NCBI RefSeq assembly: GCF_022259695.1
Contig: NZ_CP092099.1
Span: forward strand, 1,906,471-1,970,470
Length of the DNA stretch: 64,000 nt
From: Flaviramulus sp. BrNp1-15
Lineage (GTDB): Bacteria > Bacteroidota > Bacteroidia > Flavobacteriales > Flavobacteriaceae
Reading direction: 5' to 3'
Shown: positions 41,642 to 50,383 of the stretch, one piece after another
Layout of the letters: every line of letters starts with the position of its first letter
Position numbering within the stretch: position 1 is the first letter of the stretch
Translations under genes and position numbers: made by a program
Notes under the pieces: model-generated
What the model was told of the DNA's origin: nothing
Seen by the model: only the letters and a program-made list of their open reading frames with translations
Databases searched by the model: none

Positions 41642-43578
41642 AAAAAAAGAAAGTCAATTTAAGAGATTTAAAACCACAATCTAAAGAAGAACATTCTCAC
41701 GATGATGGTCACAATCACGACCACGGAGATAGTAGTTCATTTAATACCTATATACCTGCAATCATAAGTTTTACAATGCTTATCATTGGAATTGGTTTAG
41801 ATTATTTTGAGGTTTCTTTTTTTAAGGATTGGGTAAGTATAATTTGGTATGCTATAGCATATTTACCTGTAGGCTTTCCAGTAGTAAAAGAGGGATGGAA
41901 TAGTATAAAAAAAGGAGATGTTTTTACAGAGTTCTTTTTAATGTCCATTGCTACTATTGGAGCCTTTATTATTGGTGAATATCCAGAGGGTGTTGCAGTA
42001 ATGCTATTTTATGCAGTAGGAGAATTATTTCAAAATTCTGCAGTAAATAAAGCAAAAGGAAACATTAAAGCATTATTAGATGTTAGACCGAAAGAGGCGA
42101 ATGTGTATCGTGATGGTGATTATATAAATGTTTCGCCAGAAAATGTAAATATTGGAGAGAAAATTCAAATTCGTGTAGGTGAAAAAATTCCTTTAGATGG
42201 TATTCTACTATCCGACAAAGCATCACTAAATACATCAGCTTTAACAGGTGAAAGTAAACCAGATACTATTCAGAAGGAAGCCAAGGTTTATGCAGGTAGT
42301 ATTAATTTAGAAAGCGTTATTGAAGTTGAGGTAACAAATAAGTTTGAAGATAGTTCTATTGCGAGAATTTTAGACTTGGTTCAAAATGCGACAGCACGCA
42401 AATCTAAAACAGAATTATTTATTAGACAGTTTGCTCGTATCTACACACCAATTGTAGTGTTTTTAGCTATAGGTGTTACTTTTATACCTTACTTTTTTGT
42501 AGATGATTATGTATTCAGAGATTGGTTATACAGAGCATTAATTTTCTTGGTAATTTCTTGTCCCTGTGCGTTGGTAATTTCAATTCCATTAGGATATTTC
42601 GGTGGATTGGGAGCGGCTTCAAAAAATGGAATTTTATTTAAAGGAGCTTCCTTTTTAGATGCTATCACCAAGATAAATACTTTGGTAATGGACAAAACAG
42701 GAACAGTTACCAAAGGTGTTTTTAAAATCAAAGAAATAAAAACAATCGGTTGGAATGAAACCGAATTTATGCAATACCTAATGGCTATGGAAGAACAATC
42801 CACGCATCCAATTGCTAAAGCAATTTTAGAGTATAAAGCAAAAGGAGAAGATTTTGAAGCTACAGAAGTATCTGAAATTGCAGGTAAAGGTTTAAGAGGG
42901 ATTGTAAATGGTAAAACAGTTTTAGTAGGAAATAAAGCCTTAATGACTTCTAATAATATTGATGTTCCATCTGAAACGGAATCTATTGTAGAATCTATCG
43001 TTTTAGTTGCAATCGATAATCAATTTGCAGGTTATGTAGTCATAGCAGATGAATTAAAGGAAGATGCAAAAGAAACTATTACAGCATTACACAAAGTAGG
43101 TATCAAAAATATTATGATGCTTTCCGGTGATAAAGATTCAATCACCCAACAAGTGGCTAAAGAGTTAAATATCGAAAATGCTAAAGGTGGTTTATTACCA
43201 GAAGATAAATTAAAGGAAGTAGAAATTTTAAAGAAGAATCCTGAAAATAAAATAGCTTTTATAGGTGATGGTATTAACGATGCACCTGTTTTAGCAGCAA
43301 GTAATGTTGGTATTGCAATGGGTGGTTTAGGGAGTGATGTAGCGATAGAAACGGCAGATGTTATCATTCAAACAGACCAACCATCAAAAGTTGTGAGAGC
43401 CATTAAAATTAGTCGTTCTACACGCAAAGTAGTTTGGCAAAATATCATATTAGCATTCGGAGTAAAAGTGATTGTTCTAATATTAGGAGCAGGTGGTTTA
43501 GCTACAATGTGGGAAGCCGTTTTTGCAGATGTAGGAGTGGCTTTATTAGCAATTCTAAATGCGGTAAGGTTACAGTAA
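41638..43578 (+). CDS. Heavy-metal P1B-type ATPase (Zn/Cd/Co/Pb class)
   Basis: The protein has 646 residues. A His/Asp-rich N-terminus (HSHDDGHNHDHGD, about 19-31) replaces an HMA domain. Key motifs are TGES (203-206), the transmembrane CPC (308-310), phosphorylated Asp352 in DKTGT, the HP motif in STHPIAKAI and GDGINDAPVLA. The last helix (DVGVALLAILNAVRL) has the aspartate typical of the Zn/Cd subgroup (PIB-2). It exports divalent soft metals from the cytoplasm at the cost of ATP. Confidence 0.93.
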   Translation: MKKKKVNLRDLKPQSKEEHSHDDGHNHDHGDSSSFNTYIPAIISFTMLIIGIGLDYFEVSFFKDWVSIIWYAIAYLPVGFPVVKEGWNSIKKGDVFTEFFLMSIATIGAFIIGEYPEGVAVMLFYAVGELFQNSAVNKAKGNIKALLDVRPKEANVYRDGDYINVSPENVNIGEKIQIRVGEKIPLDGILLSDKASLNTSALTGESKPDTIQKEAKVYAGSINLESVIEVEVTNKFEDSSIARILDLVQNATARKSKTELFIRQFARIYTPIVVFLAIGVTFIPYFFVDDYVFRDWLYRALIFLVISCPCALVISIPLGYFGGLGAASKNGILFKGASFLDAITKINTLVMDKTGTVTKGVFKIKEIKTIGWNETEFMQYLMAMEEQSTHPIAKAILEYKAKGEDFEATEVSEIAGKGLRGIVNGKTVLVGNKALMTSNNIDVPSETESIVESIVLVAIDNQFAGYVVIADELKEDAKETITALHKVGIKNIMMLSGDKDSITQQVAKELNIENAKGGLLPEDKLKEVEILKKNPENKIAFIGDGINDAPVLAASNVGIAMGGLGSDVAIETADVIIQTDQPSKVVRAIKISRSTRKVVWQNIILAFGVKVIVLILGAGGLATMWEAVFADVGVALLAILNAVRLQ

Positions 43579-43653
43579 ATGCATTGGAGTTAAGCATTAA
43601 ACTTCTGTTAATTAAATAAGTATTTGTTAAAATTTCGTAACTTCGCAATTACA

Positions 43654-44067
43654 ATGAAACAAGTATTCCATAAAATAATGTCTTTAGTAATGGCTTTTGT
43701 AGTGTTATTCTCTACAATGTCATTTACTATTAATATGCATTATTGTGGTGATACTTTAGTGGAAACCGCAATATTCCATAAAGCTAAAGGTTGCGGTATG
43801 GAAATGGGTATCCCTTCAACTGAAAGCTGTTCAATCACAAGGAAAAATTGTTGTGACGATAAGCAATTATCTATTGAGGGACAAGATGAACTGCAAATGC
43901 AGTTCGATAAAGTTTCTTTCGAACAACAAGTATTGATTGCATCTTTCGTATATGCTTATATCAACCTTTTTGAAGGCTATGATGAAGATGTAAATTCTTT
44001 TAGAGAATATAAACCACCTCTCGTCGTCAGGCAGTTATACAAGCTTGATGAGACTTACCTAATTTGA
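43654..44067 (+). CDS. HYC_CC_PP family protein
   Basis: The start at 43654 (MKQVFHKIMSLVMAFVVLFSTMSF) gives 137 residues with a clear signal peptide. The HYCGD, KNCCDD and KPPLV motifs define the small Bacteroidota HYC_CC_PP family. Conserved Cys and His suggest metal binding in the periplasm. It precedes the CusA-like pump gene. An alternative upstream start would add ten residues ahead of the signal. Confidence 0.8.
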   Translation: MKQVFHKIMSLVMAFVVLFSTMSFTINMHYCGDTLVETAIFHKAKGCGMEMGIPSTESCSITRKNCCDDKQLSIEGQDELQMQFDKVSFEQQVLIASFVYAYINLFEGYDEDVNSFREYKPPLVVRQLYKLDETYLI

Positions 44068-44087
44068 TTTTTAAACAATAGACTGTG

Positions 44088-44117
44088 TTATCCTATGGCT
44101 TTTTGTCATACGGATAA
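44088..44117. other. Stem-loop in the leader of the CusA-like gene
   Basis: TTATCCTATG pairs with CATA-C-GGATAA (10 bp, one bulge) around a 9-base loop. It lies 58 bp before the RND pump start, where it could affect mRNA stability or the ratio of upstream to downstream expression. Confidence 0.35.
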
Positions 44118-44175
44118 TTTGTTGTATTCGGTGTTGTCCTAACACTAATGTCTAATTGTTTAATTATCAAAGCCA

Positions 44176-47100
44176 ATGCTAAATAAAAGCATCAAATTCT
44201 TAATAGAAAATAAACTTGTAGCTGTACTATTACTTATCCTATTTATAGTTTGGGGAACAGTAAATGCACCTTTTAATTGGGATACAGGTTTTTTACCAAG
44301 CAACCCTGTAGCTGTAGATGCTATTCCAGATATAGGCGAAAACCAACAAATTGTATTTACCAAATGGGATGGTCGTTCGCCACAAGATATAGAAGACCAA
44401 ATTACTTATCCATTAACCACATCCTTACTCGGTATTCCAGGAGTAAAAACCATACGTAGCTCGTCTATGTTCGGCTTTTCGAGTATCTATATCATTTTTG
44501 AAGAAGACATAGAATTTTATTGGAGTCGTAGTAGAATATTAGAAAAACTAAATTCCTTACCAAGTGGTTTATTGCCAGATGGTGTAAATCCTGCTTTGGG
44601 TCCAGATGCTACAGGATTAGGTCAAATATTTTGGTACACTCTTGAAGGACGTGATGAAAACGGAAACGTAACTGGTGGTTGGGATTTACACGAATTACGA
44701 AGCATACAAGATTACTATGTAAAATATGCCTTATCATCTGCAAGTGGTGTTTCTGAAGTAGCTTCTATCGGTGGTTACGTGCAAGAATACCAAGTTGACG
44801 TTAACCCTGAATTAATGCGACAATATAATATTGGCTTGCATCATATTGTAAAAGCAGTAAAAGAGAGTAATAAAGATATTGGTGCACAGACTTTAGAAAT
44901 TAATCAAGCTGAATATTTAGTGCGTGGTTTGGGGTATGTAAAGTCTATTTCAGATATAGAAAACGCAGTAGTCACTTCCGAAGATTATACAGCAATACGA
45001 ATTAAAGATATAGGCAAAGTATCATTAGGTCCTGCAACAAGACGTGGTTTATTAGATAAAGAAGGAGCTGAAGTTGTAGGTGCAGTTGTAGTAGCACGTT
45101 ATGGTGCTAACCCAATGGAAGTCATTAACAATGTGAAAGCCAAAATAAACGAATTGAGCGCAGGACTACCCTCGAAAGTATTATCTGATGGAAGAACGTC
45201 ACAAGTAACTATTGTTCCATTTTACGACCGTACAGAATTGATTCAAGAAACGTTAGGCACGCTTAATGAAGCCTTAACATTAGAGATACTCATTACCATT
45301 TTGGTCATTATCATTATGGTATTCAATCTTCGAGCATCGGTATTGATTTCGGGATTGTTACCAGTTGCGGTGTTAATGGTATTTATAGCAATGAAGCTCT
45401 TTGGTGTAGATGCTAATATTGTAGCACTATCAGGTATTGCAATCGCAATTGGTACAATGGTCGATGTTGGTGTCATACTTTCAGAAAATATTATAAGGCA
45501 TTTAGATGAAAACGATAACAAATTGCCAATAAACACAGTAGTTTATAATGCGACAGCAGAAGTTTCTGGTGCTATTGTAACGGCAGTAATGACAACCATT
45601 ATCAGTTTCATTCCTGTATTTACAATGATTGGCGCTGAAGGAAAACTATTTAGACCATTAGCATTCACAAAAACCTTTGCATTAACAGCTTCTATAATTG
45701 TAGCCTTGTTTTTAATACCGCCTTTTGCAGCATTTTTATTTAGAAAGAAAAGCATTAAAAACACTTTTAAATATGCTTTAAATGGTGTTTTAATTGCTTT
45801 AGGTATCGTAGCAATAGTTTATGGGTATTGGTTAGGATTAATTTTAATAGCATTCGGAATTACAGCATTGCTTAATCTTCAAAATAAAATTGCAGATAAA
45901 CAAGCTAACCTTATTAATATCATCATTTCAGCTTCTGCAATAGTATTCTTATTAGCCGAATATTGGAGACCGTTAGGAGTTAGCAAAAGTATTTTCTGGA
46001 ATCTCATATTTGTAGCCATTATTTGTTTTGGTTTATTGGGTATTTTCTCATTATTCATAAAGTATTACACACGTATTTTAAGATGGTGTTTAGACAATAA
46101 ATTATTGTTTTTATCTGTACCAACAGCGATTGTAATTGCAGGGTTTTTCATAATGAAGAACACTGGTAAAGAGTTTATGCCATCCTTAAATGAAGGTTCT
46201 TTTCTCTTAATGCCAACCTCTATGCCACATTCTGGAGTCGAAGAAAACAAACGAGTGTTACAGCAATTGGATATGGCAGTAGCCAGTATTCCAGAGATAA
46301 AAACTGTTGTGGGTAAAGCAGGTAGAACAGAATCTGCTTTAGACCCAGCACCATTATCGATGTATGAGAATATCATTCAGTATAAACCTGAATATATGCT
46401 GAATAAAAACGGAGAACGTCAACGTTACAAAGTCAATGAAGATGGATTGTTTGAACTCAAAGATGGTCGTTTAATTCACAATGAAAATATAGCTGTCAGT
46501 TCGAGCGCAGTCGAGAACAAAGCATTTATAAAGTCAACTTTATTAAATATAGAAAGGTCTCAATTAATCCCAGACGATGATGGCGAGTTTTACCGAAACT
46601 GGCGACCAGAAATACAATCACCAGATGATATTTGGAACGAAATCGTAAAAGTTACCAAACTACCAGGTGTCACATCAGCACCCAAACTACAACCCATAGA
46701 AACCCGATTAGTGATGTTACAAACAGGAATGCGTGCGCCAATGGGAATAAAGGTAAAAGGTCAAGATTTAAAACAAATAGAGGCTTTTGGTGTACAGTTA
46801 GAGGACATTTTAAAACAAGCCGAAGGTGTAAAGGATGAAGCCGTTTTTGCAGACCGTATTGTAGGTAAACCGTATTTACTAATTGATATTGACAGAGAAA
46901 AAATTGCACGTTATGGTGTAAGTATTGAAGAGGTGCAAAACGTATTAAAAGTAGCTGTTGGTGGTATGGTGTTAACACAAACTGTTGAAGGTCGTGAGCG
47001 TTATGGTGTGCGTGTGCGTTATCCAAGAGAATTACGAGCAAATCCAACCGATTTAGAGCAAATTTATGTACCAGTAGAAAAAGGTAGTCCAGTTCCGTTA

Positions 47101-47916
47101 AGCGAATTGGCAACCATTAAGTACGAACAAGGTCCACAAGTAATTAAAAGTGAAGACACCTTTTTAGTAGGCTATGTGTTGTTTGATAAGATGGATGGTT
47201 TTGCTGAAGTAAATGTGGTAGAAAATGCCCAAGCCTTAATTCAAGAAAAAATAAATAATGGCGAATTGATAGTACCAAAAGGTATTAACTATCAATTTAC
47301 AGGAAGTTATGAAAATCAGTTAAGAGCAGAAAAAACCTTATCTGTTGTAGTGCCTTTAGCATTAGCTATCATTTTTCTAATTCTGTATTTCCAATTCCGT
47401 TCTGTAGGTACATCATTAATGGTGTTTACAGGTATTGCTGTTGCTTTTGCAGGTGGATTTTTAATGATTTGGCTCTACGGTCAAGATTGGTTTTTAAACT
47501 TCAGCTTGTTTGGTGAAAACCTGCGTGATTTATTCCAGATGCATCCCATTAATTTAAGTGTAGCAGTTTGGGTTGGATTTATTGCACTTTTTGGTATTGC
47601 AACAGATGATGGTGTAGTAATGGCAACCTATTTAACGCAAACCTTTAATAGAAATACACCAGAAAATAAAAAGGAAGTAAGAGCATCAGTTGTTGAAGCT
47701 GGAGAAAAACGTATTAGACCTTGTTTAATGACAACAGCCACAACCATTTTAGCACTCTTACCTGTACTCACATCAACAGGAAGAGGTAGTGATATAATGA
47801 TTCCTATGGCAATACCAAGTTTTGGCGGTATGCTAATCGCTTTAATCACCTTATTTGTAGTTCCAGTATTATACAGCTGGAAAGCCGAAGTTCAACTTAA
47901 AAGAGCAAACAAATGA
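44176..47916 (+). CDS. CusA/CzcA-family RND metal efflux pump
   Basis: This 1246-residue protein is the inner-membrane proton-driven pump of a tripartite metal exporter. Conserved parts include VDAIPDIGENQQIVFTKWDGRSPQDIEDQITYPLTT, MVDVGVILSENIIRHLDE in TM4, MPSLNEGSFLLMPTSMPHSG, and FGIATDDGVVMATYL. It is about 200 residues longer than CusA. Part of the excess is an insertion of extra hydrophobic helices at about 535-625; another is a loop near 750-800 that contains the SSAVE palindrome. The Met-rich MPTSMP segment suggests Cu(I)/Ag(I), but Zn/Co/Cd cannot be excluded. Confidence 0.93.
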   Translation: MLNKSIKFLIENKLVAVLLLILFIVWGTVNAPFNWDTGFLPSNPVAVDAIPDIGENQQIVFTKWDGRSPQDIEDQITYPLTTSLLGIPGVKTIRSSSMFGFSSIYIIFEEDIEFYWSRSRILEKLNSLPSGLLPDGVNPALGPDATGLGQIFWYTLEGRDENGNVTGGWDLHELRSIQDYYVKYALSSASGVSEVASIGGYVQEYQVDVNPELMRQYNIGLHHIVKAVKESNKDIGAQTLEINQAEYLVRGLGYVKSISDIENAVVTSEDYTAIRIKDIGKVSLGPATRRGLLDKEGAEVVGAVVVARYGANPMEVINNVKAKINELSAGLPSKVLSDGRTSQVTIVPFYDRTELIQETLGTLNEALTLEILITILVIIIMVFNLRASVLISGLLPVAVLMVFIAMKLFGVDANIVALSGIAIAIGTMVDVGVILSENIIRHLDENDNKLPINTVVYNATAEVSGAIVTAVMTTIISFIPVFTMIGAEGKLFRPLAFTKTFALTASIIVALFLIPPFAAFLFRKKSIKNTFKYALNGVLIALGIVAIVYGYWLGLILIAFGITALLNLQNKIADKQANLINIIISASAIVFLLAEYWRPLGVSKSIFWNLIFVAIICFGLLGIFSLFIKYYTRILRWCLDNKLLFLSVPTAIVIAGFFIMKNTGKEFMPSLNEGSFLLMPTSMPHSGVEENKRVLQQLDMAVASIPEIKTVVGKAGRTESALDPAPLSMYENIIQYKPEYMLNKNGERQRYKVNEDGLFELKDGRLIHNENIAVSSSAVENKAFIKSTLLNIERSQLIPDDDGEFYRNWRPEIQSPDDIWNEIVKVTKLPGVTSAPKLQPIETRLVMLQTGMRAPMGIKVKGQDLKQIEAFGVQLEDILKQAEGVKDEAVFADRIVGKPYLLIDIDREKIARYGVSIEEVQNVLKVAVGGMVLTQTVEGRERYGVRVRYPRELRANPTDLEQIYVPVEKGSPVPLSELATIKYEQGPQVIKSEDTFLVGYVLFDKMDGFAEVNVVENAQALIQEKINNGELIVPKGINYQFTGSYENQLRAEKTLSVVVPLALAIIFLILYFQFRSVGTSLMVFTGIAVAFAGGFLMIWLYGQDWFLNFSLFGENLRDLFQMHPINLSVAVWVGFIALFGIATDDGVVMATYLTQTFNRNTPENKKEVRASVVEAGEKRIRPCLMTTATTILALLPVLTSTGRGSDIMIPMAIPSFGGMLIALITLFVVPVLYSWKAEVQLKRANK
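46501..46516. repeat. In-frame palindromic repeat core, copy in the CusA-like gene
   Basis: TCGAGCGCAGTCGAGA is identical to the repeat in menF and read in the same frame (SSAVE, residues 776-780). The flanks here are GTTC and GAAC, different from those in menF but again complementary to each other. Confidence 0.7.
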
Positions 47917-49130
47917 AAAATATAAAAATCATAATCTGTCTTTTGTTTGTTTCCGCTTTCGCGAAAGCACAACAGCTACAAACATTAATTGACGAGGCAT
48001 TAACTAATAACCCAGAAATTCAGAAGTTCGAGTTACAGTACAAGAGAGTTTCAGAAAAAGTAAAGGAAGTCAATACGTTTCCTAATACCGAATTTGGTGT
48101 AGGTTACTTTGTTAGTGAACCCGAAACCAGAACAGGCGCACAACGTTTTAAAGTATCAGCAAAGCAAATGTTGCCTTGGTTTGGTACAATAACATCAAGA
48201 GAAAATTATGTAAGTGCATTGGCAGATGCTAAATACGAAGATATTGTTATTGCCAAACGAAAATTGATGGCATCGGTAGCACAATCCTATTACAAGTTAT
48301 ACGCCAATAAAGCCAAACAAGACGTATTAGCTCAAAATATCCAACTATTAAAAACCTATGAAACACTGGCACTCACATCTGTTGAGGTTGGTAAAGCATC
48401 AGCAGTAGATGTATTGCGTTTACAAATGCGTCAAAATGAATTGCAACAACTCAAAGATGTATTGTATCAACAATTTTTATCTGAACAAACGAATCTAAAT
48501 AACCTTTTAAACAGGGAAAATGATATTGAGGTTACTGTAGTAGATAGCTTAACCATTCCAATAGAAGATTTTGAAATTAATACTGAAAATCTATCAGTAC
48601 ATCCTGAATTGTTGAAGTATGATAAACTCTACCAATCCATTGAACAATCCGAATTGTTAAACCAAAAAGAAAGTAGCCCAATGATTGGTTTTGGATTAGA
48701 CTATATCAATGTTTCAGAAAGACCAGATATGAATTTCTCGGATAACGGAAAGGATGTTGTAATGCCAATGGTATCGGTTTCAATCCCCATTTTCAATAAG
48801 AAATACAAATCTATTTCTAAACAAAACGAACTGGAACAGCAAGAAATTAATTATCAAAAACAAGAGCGTTTAAACAGTTTAAAAACAATGTTAGATAAAG
48901 CTATTAACGACCGTATATCAGCAAGGATAAGTAATACTACAGCAACAAAGAACATCAAGCAAGCTAAAGATGCAGAACAAATTCTTGTCAAAAGTTATGA
49001 AACTGGCACTATTGATTTTAACGATGTTTTAGATATTCAAGAGTTACAATTAAAGTTTCAAATGAGCCAAATAGAAGCGGTTAAGGGTTATTATTTACAG
49101 AGTACTATTATTAATTATCTAATTCAATAA
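47913..49130 (+). CDS. TolC-family outer-membrane efflux protein
   Basis: The 405-residue protein has a signal peptide (IKIIICLLFVSAFAKAQ) and the two coiled-coil OEP repeats (LQTLIDEALTNNPEIQKFELQYKRVSEKVKEV; the second around 230-330 with MPMVSVSIPIFNKKYKSISKQNELEQQEI). It forms the outer-membrane channel for the CusA-like pump and overlaps that gene by 4 bases. Confidence 0.9.
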   Translation: MKNIKIIICLLFVSAFAKAQQLQTLIDEALTNNPEIQKFELQYKRVSEKVKEVNTFPNTEFGVGYFVSEPETRTGAQRFKVSAKQMLPWFGTITSRENYVSALADAKYEDIVIAKRKLMASVAQSYYKLYANKAKQDVLAQNIQLLKTYETLALTSVEVGKASAVDVLRLQMRQNELQQLKDVLYQQFLSEQTNLNNLLNRENDIEVTVVDSLTIPIEDFEINTENLSVHPELLKYDKLYQSIEQSELLNQKESSPMIGFGLDYINVSERPDMNFSDNGKDVVMPMVSVSIPIFNKKYKSISKQNELEQQEINYQKQERLNSLKTMLDKAINDRISARISNTTATKNIKQAKDAEQILVKSYETGTIDFNDVLDIQELQLKFQMSQIEAVKGYYLQSTIINYLIQ

Positions 49131-49133
49131 AAA

Positions 49134-49865
49134 ATGACACATACATATAAAATAACAGGAATGACCTGTGGCAGTTGTAAAGCATCTGTAGAAAAAAGTT
49201 TGAGAAGCATAGATAATGTTACCAATGTTGAAGTTAATCTCGAAAAAGGAGAAGCTGAAGTTACAATGAGTAGCCACGTTGCTACAGAAACACTGAAAAA
49301 AGCGTTATCTGAAAAATATACACTATCTGAAAAGAAAGAAAAGAATGTGTTTGCTTCTTCAAGTATGTCGGCAATGCCAATGGAAGAAGAAAAAAGCAAA
49401 CTACAGCAATTAAAGCCCTTACTACTAATCATCTTTTATATAGCAACCGCAAGTGTATTATTGCATTATAAAGATTGGAGTTGGAGTGCTTTTATGCTCG
49501 ATTTTATGGGCTTATTCTACATCGTGTTTAGCTTTTTCAAAATGTTAGATTTAAAAGGCTTTCCAGAATCATTTAAAATGTACGACCCATTAGCAAAACG
49601 AGTCCCTGCTTATGGTTGGGTATATCCTTTTATCGAAACAGCTTTAGGATTAATGTTTTTAATGCGCTTTAAAGTAGAAATTGCTTTAATAATAACACTT
49701 GTTGTTTTAGGTATTACAACTGTTGGAGTTACTAAAACATTATTGGATAAAAAATCGATTAGATGTGCTTGTTTAGGTACAGCTCTGAAACTTCCTATGA
49801 CAGAAGCCACTTTTATTGAGAATGCCATTATGATTGTAATGGCAGTATTAATGCTAATAAATTAA
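49134..49865 (+). CDS. HMA domain fused to MauE/DoxX-like membrane domain
   Basis: The protein has 243 residues. Residues 1-68 are a heavy-metal-associated domain with the MTCGSC metal site (Cys12, Cys15). After a linker comes a four-helix membrane domain of the MauE type, including KRVPAYGWVYPFIETALGLMFLM and a CACLG motif. It may bind and pass Cu or a similar ion across or within the inner membrane. It follows the TolC gene after three bases. Confidence 0.85.
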   Translation: MTHTYKITGMTCGSCKASVEKSLRSIDNVTNVEVNLEKGEAEVTMSSHVATETLKKALSEKYTLSEKKEKNVFASSSMSAMPMEEEKSKLQQLKPLLLIIFYIATASVLLHYKDWSWSAFMLDFMGLFYIVFSFFKMLDLKGFPESFKMYDPLAKRVPAYGWVYPFIETALGLMFLMRFKVEIALIITLVVLGITTVGVTKTLLDKKSIRCACLGTALKLPMTEATFIENAIMIVMAVLMLIN

Positions 49866-49891
49866 ATAATAACCACTAAAATTTTAAAAAT

Positions 49892-50383
49892 ATGAACACG
49901 CAAGAACACAAAAACAACGAAAATGGAATGAGTAATTACACGAAGTTTTTTTTAATGTTAGGCTCATCATTCATAGCAATGTATATCACAATGTATTTAA
50001 ACACCTATGAATTTGACCACGTATGGTTTAGTCTCACACGTTTTTATATGGTTTGTTTGGGTATTGCCACAATGGCTTTGATTATGTTCTTTTTTATGAA
50101 AAATATGTACAAGAATAAAAAGAAAAATATGGGTATAGTCATAGGTAGTATTGCACTATTTGCAATTGCTTTAGGATTAGTACGTGACCAAAAATCAACT
50201 GTTGGAGATGTTCTATGGATGAAAGCTATGATACCACATCATTCCATAGCAATATTAACAAGTGAAAGAGCAGACATAAAAGACCCAGAAGTCAAGAAGT
50301 TGGCAGAGGATATTATTAAAGCACAGAAGAAGGAGATAGAAGAAATGAAAGTAATGATAAATCGTTTACAGAATGAAAAATAA
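49892..50383 (+). CDS. DUF305-family membrane protein
   Basis: The protein has 163 residues. Three predicted transmembrane helices (about 17-105) are followed by a DUF305 segment (WMKAMIPHHSIAILTSERADIKDPEVKKLAEDIIKAQKKEIEEMKVMI), whose HH motif is seen in ferritin-like copper-linked proteins. It overlaps the adaptor gene by 11 bases, which ties it to the efflux operon. Confidence 0.84.
   Translation: MNTQEHKNNENGMSNYTKFFLMLGSSFIAMYITMYLNTYEFDHVWFSLTRFYMVCLGIATMALIMFFFMKNMYKNKKKNMGIVIGSIALFAIALGLVRDQKSTVGDVLWMKAMIPHHSIAILTSERADIKDPEVKKLAEDIIKAQKKEIEEMKVMINRLQNEK

Noticed and set aside
38252-43578. Copper specificity for the first metal operon
   Set aside because: The ATPase has the features of the Zn/Cd subgroup (His-rich N-terminus, CPC, terminal Asp-Val-Gly helix) rather than of CopA, so copper is not assigned there.
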